A stretch of 64,000 nucleotides of DNA, from NCBI GenBank assembly GCA_900469965.1, contig UBZP01000002.1:62001-126000 (forward strand). The letters run 5' to 3'. This stretch comes from Hyphomicrobiales bacterium. Lineage in GTDB: Bacteria; Pseudomonadota; Alphaproteobacteria; Rhizobiales; Rhizobiaceae. The number at the start of each line of letters is the position of its first letter. Positions within the stretch are counted from its first letter, which is position 1. Below the pieces are notes generated by a model. The model was not told where the DNA came from. It did no database searches and was given only the letters and a program-made list of their open reading frames with translations. Below, one piece after another: positions 40,807 to 51,887 of this stretch. Both the position numbers and the translations under genes were made by a program.

Positions 40807-41628
40807 GTGGAGAACCCGAAAAACTACTTCCACCTCCACCTGATCTCCGATTCGACCGGTGAGACGCTGATTGCGGCCGGGCGCGCCGCCGCCGCGCAGT
40901 TCCAGGCGTCCCAGGCGCTGGAACATGTCTATCCGCTCATCCGCAACAGAAAGCAGCTCACCCCGGTCCTCGACGCGATCGATGCCGCGCCCGGCATCGT
41001 GCTCTACACGATCGTCGACAGCGAGCTCTCGGCCATCATCGACCAGCGTTGCCGGGAGATGGGATTGCCCTGCGTCTCGGTGCTCGAGCCCATCATCGAC
41101 GTGTTCCAGTCCTATCTCGGGACGGCCTCACGCCGGCGCGTGGGCGCACAGCATGTGATGGATGCGGAGTATTTCGCCCGCATCGAGGCGCTCAACTTCA
41201 CCATGGACCACGATGACGGCCAGCTGCCGTCCGACCTGGAAGAAGCGGATGTGATCCTTGTCGGCATCAGTCGCACGTCGAAGACGCCGACGAGCATCTA
41301 TCTCGCCAATCGCGGCATAAAGACCGCGAACATCCCGATCGTTCTCGGCGTGCCTCTTCCCGAGCGCCTGTCGCTGGTGGAAAGGCCGCTGGTCGTCGGG
41401 TTGATCGCGACGACCGATCGCGTCGCCCAGGTCCGCCAGAACCGCGTCCTCGGATCGGCCAAGGATTTCAAGGGCGAAGACTATACGGACCGGGCGCAGA
41501 TCGCCGAAGAACTGAAGTATGCCCGCTCGCTGTGCGCGCGCAACAACTGGCCGATCATCGACGTCACGCGGCGATCGATCGAGGAGACAGCCGCGGCCAT
41601 TGTTGCTCTCAGGCCCAGACTTCGCTAG
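40807..41628 (+). CDS. ppsR: Pyruvate, phosphate dikinase / PEP synthase regulatory protein (DUF299)
   Basis: These bifunctional kinase/pyrophosphorylases switch pyruvate phosphate dikinase or PEP synthase off and on by ADP-dependent phosphorylation. The 273-residue protein shows [14 protein letters not shown] near 8-21, the P-loop-like [18 protein letters not shown] near 152-169, and the C-terminal [13 protein letters not shown] near 251-263. I chose GTG at 40807 because GGAGG lies five bases upstream; the open frame upstream is inside the origin. It is the RP001 counterpart beside alphaproteobacterial origins. Confidence 0.92.
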   Translation: MENPKNYFHLHLISDSTGETLIAAGRAAAAQFQASQALEHVYPLIRNRKQLTPVLDAIDAAPGIVLYTIVDSELSAIIDQRCREMGLPCVSVLEPIIDVFQSYLGTASRRRVGAQHVMDAEYFARIEALNFTMDHDDGQLPSDLEEADVILVGISRTSKTPTSIYLANRGIKTANIPIVLGVPLPERLSLVERPLVVGLIATTDRVAQVRQNRVLGSAKDFKGEDYTDRAQIAEELKYARSLCARNNWPIIDVTRRSIEETAAAIVALRPRLR

Positions 41629-41657
41629 TCCCGCTGCATGCAAACCGGGACCGCCCC

Positions 41658-42257
41658 ATGACCAGACCTCTTATCCTCGCATCCCAGAGCCCGTTCCGCC
41701 GCACGCTGATGGAACATGCCGGCCTCACGTTTCGGGCGATTGCCGCGGATATCGACGAACGGGCGATCGAGGCCGAACTCGAGCGCCTGTCGCCGTCGCC
41801 GTCGGATACCGCCCTGCACCTGGCCGAGGCGAAGGCGCGGGCGGTCGGCGCGGCCAATCCGGACTGCCTCGTGATCGGATCCGACCAGACCCTGTCGCTC
41901 GGCGCGCGCATCTTTCACAAGCCCGCCGACCTCGAGGCGGCAAAGGCGCATCTCGCCGCGCTTTCGGGCAAGACGCATACGCTGAACAGCGCCGTGGTCA
42001 TCGTCGCAGACGGCGAGGTGCGGTGGCGGCACGTGTCGACGGCGCGGCTCACCATGCGACCGCTGTCGGCGGCCTTCATCGATCGGCATCTGGCGCGGGT
42101 GGGCGACCGGGTGCTGGGCAGCGTCGGCGCCTATCAGTTGGAAGGCGAGGGGATCCAGCTCTTCGAGGCCATTGACGGCGACTACTTCACGATCATCGGT
42201 CTGCCGATGCTGCCGCTGCTTGCGCAGCTGCGAGAGATGGGGGCGATCGATGCGTGA
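41658..42257 (+). CDS. Maf family nucleotide pyrophosphatase (YceF-like)
   Basis: Maf proteins hydrolyse non-canonical or modified nucleoside triphosphates. The 199-residue protein has [18 protein letters not shown] near 5-22 (family S-x-RR motif, in the YceF-type form SPFRR), GSDQTLSLG near 75-83 and [12 protein letters not shown] near 103-114. The SPFRR and GSDQ forms favour the YceF (m7GTP) subfamily. Its stop lies inside the start of aroE, and the overlap also contains a parS site. Confidence 0.88.
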   Translation: MTRPLILASQSPFRRTLMEHAGLTFRAIAADIDERAIEAELERLSPSPSDTALHLAEAKARAVGAANPDCLVIGSDQTLSLGARIFHKPADLEAAKAHLAALSGKTHTLNSAVVIVADGEVRWRHVSTARLTMRPLSAAFIDRHLARVGDRVLGSVGAYQLEGEGIQLFEAIDGDYFTIIGLPMLPLLAQLREMGAIDA

Positions 42258-43104
42258 TTCACGTGAAACATTGGTTAACAGAGCCTTCGTCGTCGGCCAT
42301 CCGATCAACCATTCCCGCTCACCGCTGATCCACGGTTACTGGCTGGACAAGCTCGGAATAGCCGGAAGCTATACGAGGCTCGACGTTGCGCCGGAGGCTT
42401 TCGGCGCGTTCTTCTCCGGCCTGAAGAGCGGCGAATTCGTCGGCGGCAACGTGACGATCCCGCACAAGGAGGCGGCGTTCCGCCTGGCGGATCGCCCGGA
42501 CGCGCGCAGCGCCGAGCTCGGCGCCTGCAACACCGTGTGGCTGGAGGACGGCCAGGTTTGCGCCACCAACACCGATGGCTATGGCTTCGTCGCCAATCTC
42601 GACGAACGGGCGCCCGGTTGGGATCGCATCGACCGGGCCGTCGTGCTGGGTGCCGGCGGCGCCAGCCGGGCGGTGCTCCAGGCGCTGCGCGACCGCGGCA
42701 TCGGCGAGATCCATGTCGTCAATCGCACCGTCGGCCGAGCCCGCGAACTCGCCGACTGGTTCGGCGGTGCGCTGTACCCCCATCCCATCGAGGCCCTGGC
42801 CGAAGTGATGAGCGGCGCCGAACTCTTCGTCAACACGACCTCGCTCGGGATGGACGGCCAGCCTGCTCCCGAGATCGCCTTCGATCGCCTGGCGGATGGC
42901 GCGATCGTGACCGACATCGTCTACGTCCCGTTGAAGACGCCCTTCCTGGCGCAGGCGGAACGTCACGGCCTGACGACGGTCGACGGGCTCGGCATGCTGC
43001 TGCATCAGGCAGCACCCGGCTTCGAAAAATGGTTCGGCGTGCGGCCTGCGGTCGATGAAGCCCTGCGCCGGCGCATCGTCGACGACATGGAGGATCATGG
43101 ATGA
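42250..43104 (+). CDS. aroE: Shikimate dehydrogenase AroE
   Basis: AroE reduces 3-dehydroshikimate with NADPH in aromatic amino-acid synthesis. The 284-residue protein has [19 protein letters not shown] near 13-31, NVTIPHKE near 68-75 (catalytic Lys), NTDGYGF near 107-113, the NADP loop [11 protein letters not shown] near 135-145 with NRT near 160, and [18 protein letters not shown] near 249-266. The ATG at 42250 overlaps maf by eight bases. The N-terminus [11 protein letters not shown] is partly dictated by a parS site. Confidence 0.95.
   Translation: MRDSRETLVNRAFVVGHPINHSRSPLIHGYWLDKLGIAGSYTRLDVAPEAFGAFFSGLKSGEFVGGNVTIPHKEAAFRLADRPDARSAELGACNTVWLEDGQVCATNTDGYGFVANLDERAPGWDRIDRAVVLGAGGASRAVLQALRDRGIGEIHVVNRTVGRARELADWFGGALYPHPIEALAEVMSGAELFVNTTSLGMDGQPAPEIAFDRLADGAIVTDIVYVPLKTPFLAQAERHGLTTVDGLGMLLHQAAPGFEKWFGVRPAVDEALRRRIVDDMEDHG
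42255..42270 (+). promoter_or_regulatory. parS centromere site in the maf/aroE overlap
   Basis: TGATTCACGTGAAACA is the same variant as at 24532. Its first three bases are the maf stop codon and the whole site lies in the first codons of aroE. It is the only parS right of the predicted origin. It contains GATTC (GANTC). Confidence 0.92.
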
Positions 43105-43700
43105 TCGTCCTCGGTCTGACCGGCTCGATGGGTACGGGCAAGTCGACAACCGCCGGCATGTTCCGCGAGCTGGGCGTGCCGGTGCACGATTCCGACGCGA
43201 CGGTGCACGAACTTTATCGCGGCGAGGCGGTCGGCCCGGTCGGCGAGGTTTTTCCGGACGCGATCAAGGAAGGGGTCGTCGACCGCAAGGCCCTGGCGGC
43301 CGAGCTGGCGGCAAGGCCGGACGGCTTTCGCGAGCTTGAGTCCATCATCCACCCGCTGGTTCGCCGCAAGGAAGAAGCCTTCCTGTCGAAGCAAAGGGCG
43401 GCGGGAGCACCGCTCGTTGTGCTCGATATCCCGCTTCTGTTCGAGACCGGCGCCGACCGGCGCGTCGACAAGGTGCTGGTCGTGACCTGCGAACCCGAAC
43501 TGCAGCGGCGGCGCGTGTTCGAACGCCCCGGAATGACCGAGGAAAAGTTTTCGATGCTGATGGCACGGCAGATGCCGGATGCGCAGAAGCGGGAGCGTGC
43601 GGATTTTGTGGTCAAGACCGACAACGGCCTTGCGGACGCGCGCGAACAGGTGAAACTCGTCATCGACATCTTGAAGAGGGAAGCGGACGCCGATGCGTGA
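43101..43700 (+). CDS. coaE: Dephospho-CoA kinase CoaE
   Basis: CoaE performs the last step of coenzyme A synthesis. The 199-residue P-loop kinase shows [19 protein letters not shown] near 3-21 (Walker A), [11 protein letters not shown] near 31-41, and [12 protein letters not shown] near 111-122. The ATG overlaps the aroE stop (ATGA), and its end overlaps dnaQ by eight bases, so aroE-coaE-dnaQ is tightly coupled. Confidence 0.95.
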   Translation: MIVLGLTGSMGTGKSTTAGMFRELGVPVHDSDATVHELYRGEAVGPVGEVFPDAIKEGVVDRKALAAELAARPDGFRELESIIHPLVRRKEEAFLSKQRAAGAPLVVLDIPLLFETGADRRVDKVLVVTCEPELQRRRVFERPGMTEEKFSMLMARQMPDAQKRERADFVVKTDNGLADAREQVKLVIDILKREADADA

Positions 43701-44415
43701 GATCATTTTCGATACGGAAACGACCGGCCTGGACAATCGCGCCGATCGGGTCATCGAAATCGGCGGCGTCGAGCTCGACAACCATTTTCCTACCGGCCGA
43801 ACCTTCCACCTCTATATCAATCCGGGCGACAGGAAGGTGCATCCCGATGCGCTCGCGATCCACGGCATCACCGACGAGTTCCTGAAGGACAAGCCGGTCT
43901 TCTCCGAGATCGTTGCGGAACTGCAGTCGTTCTTCGGCGATGCGCGGTGGGTCGCGCACAATGCGACCTTCGACATGGGCTTCATTAACGCGGAGTTCGA
44001 GCGACTGGGCATTCCGCCGGTGCCGGGCGACCGCGTGACGGATACGCTGGCACTGGCACGCCGCAAGCATCCGATGGGTCCGAACTCTCTCGATGCGCTC
44101 TGCCGGCGCTATGGGATCGACAACTCCCATCGCAGCAAGCACGGCGCCCTTCTCGACTCCGAGCTTCTCGCCGAAGTGTATATAGAGATGATCGGCGGTC
44201 GCCAGGCTGCGCTCGGCCTGGCGGTGGCCGAACAGCGGGAGCGTCTCGATCAGGCGGACGGCGAGGAGATCGTCCTGCCGATCGCGCAGCGTCCGCACCC
44301 GCTGCCGGGTCGCATCAGCGAAGCGGACCTGGCGGCGCATGCGGCCATGGTCGCGAAGATGGGCGACAAGGCGATTTGGCTGAAATTCGAGCAGCCTTCG
44401 AGGGAGCAGGAGTAG
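43693..44415 (+). CDS. dnaQ: DNA polymerase III subunit epsilon DnaQ (3'-5' proofreading exonuclease)
   Basis: DnaQ proofreads replication in the polymerase III core. The 240-residue protein has the ExoI motif [14 protein letters not shown] near 3-16 (DxE), ExoII WVAHNATFDMGFINAEF near 86-102, and ExoIII HRSKHGALLDSELLAEVY near 147-164 (H...D). The C-terminal part (about 180-240) would bind the alpha subunit. Its association with coaE and aroE near the origin is standard for alphaproteobacteria. Confidence 0.95.
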   Translation: MREIIFDTETTGLDNRADRVIEIGGVELDNHFPTGRTFHLYINPGDRKVHPDALAIHGITDEFLKDKPVFSEIVAELQSFFGDARWVAHNATFDMGFINAEFERLGIPPVPGDRVTDTLALARRKHPMGPNSLDALCRRYGIDNSHRSKHGALLDSELLAEVYIEMIGGRQAALGLAVAEQRERLDQADGEEIVLPIAQRPHPLPGRISEADLAAHAAMVAKMGDKAIWLKFEQPSREQE

Positions 44416-44425
44416 CCCCGAACGC

Positions 44426-44452
44426 AAAACGCCCGGCGGTGCCGGGCGTTTT
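44426..44452. terminator. Bidirectional intrinsic terminator between dnaQ and secB
   Basis: AAAACGCCCGGC (44426-44437) and GCCGGGCGTTTT (44441-44452) are perfect complements around a three-base loop, with T-tracts in both directions. It ends both convergent genes. Confidence 0.92.
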
Positions 44453-44473
44453 CGACTGGATCGAACGGACCCG

Positions 44474-44959
44474 TCAGTTCGTGTTGCTGGCGACCTTGGC
44501 CTTCAGCTGCTCTTCGGCCATGCGCTGCTGGAACATCTGCGCAAAATCGATCGGATCGATCATCAGCGGCGGGAAACCGCCGTTGCGGGTGGCGTCGGCA
44601 ATGATCTGGCGGGCGAACGGGAACAGCAGGCGCGGGCACTCGATGAACAGCACCGGCAGCATGTGCTCCTGCGGGAAGCCGGCGATCCGGAACACGCCGC
44701 CATAGGCGAGCTCGGCGTTGAACAGGACCTTGCTGTCGTCCTTCGCCTCGGCGTTCAGCGAGAGCACCACGTCGAACTCGGTCTCCGAGAGCGGGTTGGC
44801 GTTCACGTTGACGTTGATGTTGATCGAGGGAGCCTTGTCGCGCGCCTGCAGCGAGCGCGGGGCGCCCGGGTTCTCAAAGGAAAGATCCTTCACATACTGC
44901 GCCAGGATATTGATGGACGGGCTCGCCGCGCTGTTGGCGGATGCATTGTCGGTTGCCAT
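44474..44959 (-). CDS. secB: Protein-export chaperone SecB
   Basis: SecB holds preproteins unfolded and delivers them to SecA. The 161-residue protein has [19 protein letters not shown] near 17-35 (family start), [12 protein letters not shown] near 66-77, [11 protein letters not shown] near 88-98, [14 protein letters not shown] near 112-125 and [17 protein letters not shown] near 130-146. The ATG at 44959 has GAGGA upstream. Its transcript ends at the shared terminator with dnaQ. Confidence 0.96.
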   Translation of the reverse strand: MATDNASANSAASPSINILAQYVKDLSFENPGAPRSLQARDKAPSININVNVNANPLSETEFDVVLSLNAEAKDDSKVLFNAELAYGGVFRIAGFPQEHMLPVLFIECPRLLFPFARQIIADATRNGGFPPLMIDPIDFAQMFQQRMAEEQLKAKVASNTN

Positions 44960-45049
44960 GGGTCTTTCCTCGGGGAGATAAATCGTGGCAGCCATCTAGC
45001 ACTTCGCCGGAGGGCTTACAACCCTGCGGCCCGGCGTGCCGCGAAGCAG

Positions 45050-45508
45050 TCATTGCGGCTCGTCGCGCCGGTAGTCGTCCGAATCGAGGTCGATCGTTCT
45101 CGGTTTTGCGGGACCCGGTTCGCGCGGCTGCGCGCCGGCATCGACATTGACCACGACCACGCGGGAGGCAAGCCGCCTGGCGAGGATGTGTCGAACGAAC
45201 GGCACGAGCAGGAGGAGCGCGATCGCATCGCTGACGAAGCCCGGGACAATCAGGAGTAGGCCGGCGAGCAGCACGAATGCGGTGTCGAAGAAGCGCTCGG
45301 CCGGCATGTCGCGCGGCAGATCGCGCTGCCGCAGCCTGGTCAGTGCCTGAAATCCCTGGTGCCGCAGAATGGCCACGCCGGCGAGGACCGAGCAGACGAC
45401 CAGGAGAAGCGTGTAGGCGATGCCGATGCGTCCCCCGACGAACACGAACCCCGCGATCTCGAGAAGGGGAAGGAAAAGCAGCAGGATGGCAATGATCGAT
45501 CGTATCAT
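45050..45508 (-). CDS. fxsA: FxsA family membrane protein
   Basis: FxsA is a small cytoplasmic-membrane protein of unclear function (overproduction suppresses F exclusion of phage T7 in E. coli). The 152-residue protein has membrane spans near 5-23, 27-46, 73-91 and 94-105 and a charged C-terminal tail (about 125-152). LLFLPLLEIAGFVFVGGRIG near 10-29 and LLIVPGFVSDAIALLLLVP near 84-102 are the family core. It is divergent from the Tim44-like gene. Confidence 0.85.
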   Translation of the reverse strand: MIRSIIAILLLFLPLLEIAGFVFVGGRIGIAYTLLLVVCSVLAGVAILRHQGFQALTRLRQRDLPRDMPAERFFDTAFVLLAGLLLIVPGFVSDAIALLLLVPFVRHILARRLASRVVVVNVDAGAQPREPGPAKPRTIDLDSDDYRRDEPQ

Positions 45509-45691
45509 GTTCTCTCGCCTGGTCTCCTGTGCCGCGTGTCCTCAGCCGCCTTTGTCCCCGCACGGCAGGTGTCGGTCAAGGTGAAGTGATGCTTATTCGT
45601 ACGATCGCCGTCGGCTTCGGTTTGAAGAATGGAGTTTTGCGGATTATATGGGGGGCAACTCAGAAAAGATGAACGGCGGTTCCGGATCGAT

Positions 45692-46396
45692 ATGGGCTCA
45701 TTCGACTTTGTGACGATTTTCTTCCTCGTGGCGGCAGTGGTGATATTCCTGCAACTGCGCAATGTACTCGGCCGCCGTACGGGGAATGAGAAACCGCCGT
45801 TCGACCCCTATTCGCGGCGCGACTCCGCCGATCAGGCCGCCGCTCCCGAGCGCGGCAAGGTCGTCACGCTGCCGCGGCGAGACGGGACGGAGGGCGAGGA
45901 GGGCGCCTATGCCGGCGTCGACGCCTTTGCACCCGCCGGAACGCCGCTCAATGAATCGCTCCGCCGTCTGGTGGACGGCGACCCGTCGTTCAACCCGAAG
46001 GAATTCATCAACGGCGCCAAGCTCGCCTATGAGATGATCGTCGTCGCCTTCGCCGATGGCGACCGCAAGACGTTGAAGAACTTGCTGTCGCGCGAAGTCT
46101 ACGAAGGCTTCGACGCCGCCATCGCCGACCGCGAAGCCAAGGGCGAGGTGGTCAAATCCAATTTTGTCGGTATCGAGAAGGCGGACATCGTATCGGCCGA
46201 AGTCAAGGACAACGAGGTCAACGTCACGGTCCGCGTGATCAGCCAGCTGATCTCGGCGACCTATGACAAGGCGGGCAAGCTGATCGACGGCGATGCCGAC
46301 ACGGTGGCCGAGGTCAACGACCTGTGGACCTTCGCCCGCGACATCCGCTCGCGCGATCCGAACTGGAAGCTGATCGCCACCGAATCCGAAGGCTGA
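45692..46396 (+). CDS. Tim44/TimA family membrane-anchored protein
   Basis: The 234-residue protein has one N-terminal membrane span (about 5-20) followed by a charged, probably disordered linker (about 28-75) and a Tim44-like domain (about 90-230), with FINGAKLAYEMIVVAFADGD near 104-123 and EVNDLWTFARDIRSRDPNWK near 209-228. In alphaproteobacteria this family (TimA) is membrane-associated and related to the mitochondrial import motor anchor Tim44; a precise role is not settled. The ATG at 45692 has only a weak ribosome site, and an in-frame ATG at 45629 is the alternative. It precedes mltA. Confidence 0.85.
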   Translation: MGSFDFVTIFFLVAAVVIFLQLRNVLGRRTGNEKPPFDPYSRRDSADQAAAPERGKVVTLPRRDGTEGEEGAYAGVDAFAPAGTPLNESLRRLVDGDPSFNPKEFINGAKLAYEMIVVAFADGDRKTLKNLLSREVYEGFDAAIADREAKGEVVKSNFVGIEKADIVSAEVKDNEVNVTVRVISQLISATYDKAGKLIDGDADTVAEVNDLWTFARDIRSRDPNWKLIATESEG

Positions 46397-46407
46397 TCGG
46401 CGCGACC

Positions 46408-47523
46408 ATGGAATTCGGGCTGAAACCGGTCGCCTTCTCTGATCTGCCCGGATGGGCGGAAGACGACCCGTCGGCGCTTCTGACGGCGATGGCGCGCTGT
46501 CGCGACCATATCGCGCAGAGCAAGCCCTATCGCACGGGCGCCATCGGGATCACGGCCGAAGAGCTGTTGCCTGCGCTTTCCGCGGCAGCGGCCGCATCGC
46601 CGTTGGATGCTGCGCAGGCACGGGCCTATTTCGAGCAATGGTTCCAGCCCTTCCGGATCGAAAAGCCCGATGGAGAGCAGGGTTTCGTCACCGCCTACTA
46701 TGAGCCGGAAGTGGACGTCCGGGCCGAACCCGATGCGGCCTTCCGGTTTCCCTTCTACCGGCGCCCGGACGATCTGGTTGATGTCGACGATGGCAACCGG
46801 CCGCCTAGACTGGACCCTTATTTTGCTTTCGGGCGCTTGCGGGACGGTCGGATCGAGGAATATCCCGATCGCAGGGCGATCGAGCAAGGCCTGCTTGCCG
46901 GCCGTGGGCTCGAGATCGCCTATGCGCGCTCGAAGGTGGATGTCTTCTTCATCCATATCCAGGGGGCGGCGCGCCTGCTCTATCCCGATGGAACGGTCCG
47001 CCGCATCACCTATGCCGCCAAGACCGGCCATCGCTTCTCGCCGATCGGCAAGCTGCTGATCGAGCGCGGCGAAATCGATGCCGCAACCGTGTCGATGGCC
47101 GCGATCAGGGCGTGGCTCGCCCGCCATCCCGAGCAGGTGGACGACTTGCTCTGGCACAACCGGTCCTTCATCTTCTTCCGCGACGCGCCGGTGGAGGATC
47201 TGCATCTCGGTCCGGTCGCCGCCGCCAAGGTGCCGCTCATTGCCGGACGCTCGCTCGCGGTCGATCGGTTGATCCACACCTTCGCAACCCCGTTCTTCAT
47301 CCGCAGCGAGAGCCTGACGCACATGGACGGCGGCAAGCCCTTCGCCCGGACCATGCTGGCGCTCGACACCGGCTCGGCGATCGTCGGGCCCGCGCGGGGC
47401 GATATCTTCACCGGATCGGGTGACGGCGCCGGCGCGCTGGCCGGCAATGTGCGCAACACGGCGGATTTCTACGTTTTTGTCCCGAGGTCGATTGCCGCGA
47501 GATTTGGCCATGGCCAGGGATAA
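46408..47523 (+). CDS. mltA: Membrane-bound lytic murein transglycosylase A (MltA) family
   Basis: MltA cleaves peptidoglycan glycan strands to 1,6-anhydromuramyl ends. The 371-residue protein has FVTAYYEPEVDVR near 93-105 (family), AYARSKVDVFFIHIQGAARL near 171-190 (with the catalytic-region aspartate), and the C-terminal 3D domain LALDTGSAIVGPARGDIFTG near 317-336. No signal peptide or lipobox is visible at the chosen ATG (46408), which is odd for a periplasmic enzyme. The start may lie elsewhere, but the upstream codons overlap the Tim44-like gene. It overlaps the Smr gene by 14 bases. Confidence 0.9.
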   Translation: MEFGLKPVAFSDLPGWAEDDPSALLTAMARCRDHIAQSKPYRTGAIGITAEELLPALSAAAAASPLDAAQARAYFEQWFQPFRIEKPDGEQGFVTAYYEPEVDVRAEPDAAFRFPFYRRPDDLVDVDDGNRPPRLDPYFAFGRLRDGRIEEYPDRRAIEQGLLAGRGLEIAYARSKVDVFFIHIQGAARLLYPDGTVRRITYAAKTGHRFSPIGKLLIERGEIDAATVSMAAIRAWLARHPEQVDDLLWHNRSFIFFRDAPVEDLHLGPVAAAKVPLIAGRSLAVDRLIHTFATPFFIRSESLTHMDGGKPFARTMLALDTGSAIVGPARGDIFTGSGDGAGALAGNVRNTADFYVFVPRSIAARFGHGQG

Positions 47524-48079
47524 GCCGCTCAGCGCCGAAGACCGGATCCTCTGGGGCAAGGTGGCGAGGAGCACGACACCCTTGCCCGGGCGCATGCAGG
47601 ATCTGGAGACGCTGGAGGCGGATCTGGCACCGGAACAGGCGCCTGCTTCGCCGGCTGCCGGAAAATCTGCGAAGGCGAAGTCCAAGTCGGATGAGGCGGG
47701 AATCCGGATAACGAACGCAGGCGAAGGCGAAAGGCGACACTATCCGCTCGAGCGGCCGGTCAAACGCAAGCTGGCGAAGGGCCACCTGGCGCTGGAGGCA
47801 CGCATCGACCTGCACGGCATGATCCAGAGCGAGGCGCATGGGTTCCTGTTGGGCTTCCTGATGCAGGCGCACATGCGCGGTCTGCGCCACGTTCTGGTGA
47901 TCACCGGCAAGGGCGCCTCCATCGGCAGCGACGGGGCGCTGAAGCGCGCCGTACCGCTGTGGTTCTCGCTGCCGGAGTTCCGCCCGCTGATATCGTCCTA
48001 CGAGCCTGCCGCCCGCAACCATGGCGGGGAGGGCGCGCTCTACGTCCGGCTGGCACGGGTGAAGGGAGAGCGCGAATGA
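47510..48079 (+). CDS. Smr/MutS2 C-terminal domain protein
   Basis: The 189-residue protein ends in a Smr domain (about 95-185) with ARIDLHGMIQSEAHGFLLGF near 97-116 and VLVITGKGASIGSDGALKRA near 129-148, the LDxHG-like and TGxG hallmarks of Smr endonuclease-type domains. The N-terminal part is charged and low-complexity (about 40-75). Such proteins may nick branched DNA or act in RNA quality control. It overlaps mltA by 14 bases and the XRE regulator gene in ATGA. Confidence 0.87.
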   Translation: MARDKPLSAEDRILWGKVARSTTPLPGRMQDLETLEADLAPEQAPASPAAGKSAKAKSKSDEAGIRITNAGEGERRHYPLERPVKRKLAKGHLALEARIDLHGMIQSEAHGFLLGFLMQAHMRGLRHVLVITGKGASIGSDGALKRAVPLWFSLPEFRPLISSYEPAARNHGGEGALYVRLARVKGERE

Positions 48080-48456
48080 CCACACCGTTCGGCATGGCCG
48101 TGCGCCACCTCCGGTCGCGAAAGGGCGTCTCCCAGAAGGAGATGGCAGCCGCACTCGGCGTGTCGCCGGCCTATCTCTCCGCCCTCGAGCACGGCCGCCG
48201 CGGCACGCCGAGCTTTGACTTCCTGCAAAGGGTCGCAGGCTACTTCAACATCATCTGGGACGAGGCGGAGGAACTGTTCCGGATCGCGCGGATTTCCGAT
48301 CCCCGCATCACGGTCGACACCGCGGGCCTTCCGCCGGAATACACCGCCTTCGCCAACCGGCTTTCCGCCGAAATCCACAATCTGCCGCCGGCGACGATCA
48401 GGCGGCTCGCCGGCATTCTCGAAAAGGCTTGCAATTCGCGCGCTAAATCGACGTGA
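48076..48456 (+). CDS. XRE family helix-turn-helix regulator
   Basis: The 126-residue protein has an N-terminal HTH (about 6-62: MAVRHLRSRKGVSQKEMAAA, then LGVSPAYLSALEHGRRGTPS) and a C-terminal helical region without a recognised ligand domain. The ATG overlaps the Smr stop in ATGA. Rhizobia commonly have this XRE gene between the mltA/smr cluster and gyrB. The target is unknown; autoregulation is possible. Confidence 0.85.
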   Translation: MTTPFGMAVRHLRSRKGVSQKEMAAALGVSPAYLSALEHGRRGTPSFDFLQRVAGYFNIIWDEAEELFRIARISDPRITVDTAGLPPEYTAFANRLSAEIHNLPPATIRRLAGILEKACNSRAKST

Positions 48457-48543
48457 TCCCCTGATTTCTGCCGCTATTGCCGGCCACATCGTTTGGAAAA
48501 CCGGGCCTGAATCCCTATATTCACGGGTCTGGAAGGTCGGTGA

Positions 48544-51021
<2,478 letters not shown>

Positions 51022-51071
51022 CGCCCTTGCAGGGGTCCTTGGGTCGCGTCTGAATCCGGATAAGAAGTTAT

Positions 51072-51100
51072 AACCCCGCGCCATCAAGCGCGGGGTTTTT
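51072..51100 (+). terminator. Intrinsic terminator of gyrB
   Basis: AACCCCGCGC (51072-51081) pairs with GCGCGGGGTT (51088-51097) around CATCAA, followed by a T-tract to 51100. It lies 50 bases after gyrB and may also serve the convergent nitroreductase gene. Confidence 0.92.
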
Positions 51101-51131
51101 CAATCGCCGATACTACCGGGCAGGCCGCCCG

Positions 51132-51728
51132 TCAGTCCGGCTTGAAGCTGCCTTCGAAGGCAAAGACCTCGACGGGGTGACGCTGGCTAGGGACTTCACG
51201 CGCCTTCAGGTCGTCGGGGAGCGTATCCTTCGGCGCGATCTTGCCGATGGCGAGCCCGGCCTCGACCCGGTAGCCCTCCGGCACGCCCGCGGCAATCATC
51301 GCCTTGTCGCGATCGATCCCCGCCATCGCATGCACATGATAGCCGGAGAAGGTCGCCTGCAGCGCCAGCGCGCACCAGGCCGCCCCGGTATCGAAGGCAT
51401 GCGTGTAGGCGGGGCGGAGTTCTCCTGAAGCAGTGCGATTGTGGGTCTTGGAAATGATGACGGCCAGGACCGCGGCATCGGGTGTCCAGCGCCGGTTGCC
51501 CTCGTCCAACGTCGACAGGATCGCCTGGAAAGCCTCGGTGCCGCGATGGGCGTAGACGAAGCGCCAGGGCTGGCGGTTGCTCGCCGAAGGCGCCCACCGG
51601 GCCGCCTCGAACAGGGCCAGCAGGTCTTCCTGCGGCATCGCCTCGCCGGTGAAGGCGCGAGGCGACCAGCGCTCGAGAAAGACCGGATGAATGTCGTGAT
51701 CGGCCGTGCGGCCGTTGATCTCATGCAT
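51132..51728 (-). CDS. Nitroreductase family protein
   Basis: The 198-residue protein has the family start HPVFLERWSPRAFTGEAMPQ near 14-33 and RWAPSASNRQPWRFVYA near 45-61 (FMN-binding Arg and Ser residues), with TGAAWCALALQATFSGYHVH near 114-133. It would be an FMN-dependent NAD(P)H oxidoreductase of unknown substrate. The ATG at 51728 is preferred; an upstream ATG at 51755 has no ribosome site. It is convergent with gyrB and divergent from the aldehyde dehydrogenase gene. Confidence 0.82.
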   Translation of the reverse strand: MHEINGRTADHDIHPVFLERWSPRAFTGEAMPQEDLLALFEAARWAPSASNRQPWRFVYAHRGTEAFQAILSTLDEGNRRWTPDAAVLAVIISKTHNRTASGELRPAYTHAFDTGAAWCALALQATFSGYHVHAMAGIDRDKAMIAAGVPEGYRVEAGLAIGKIAPKDTLPDDLKAREVPSQRHPVEVFAFEGSFKPD

Positions 51729-51887
51729 GAATGCCACCACCAGTATTGCTGTCATTGACGGTCACAGGATGCGCCGATGCGTCGCCGATGTCGACCGCGC
51801 GCGCAACGGCTTGGTGCATTGTGGAGCGGGCAGAAAAGGGCCTATAAACACCCCAGGGAGTTTCAGACTGAACAGGGAGACAGCGCC

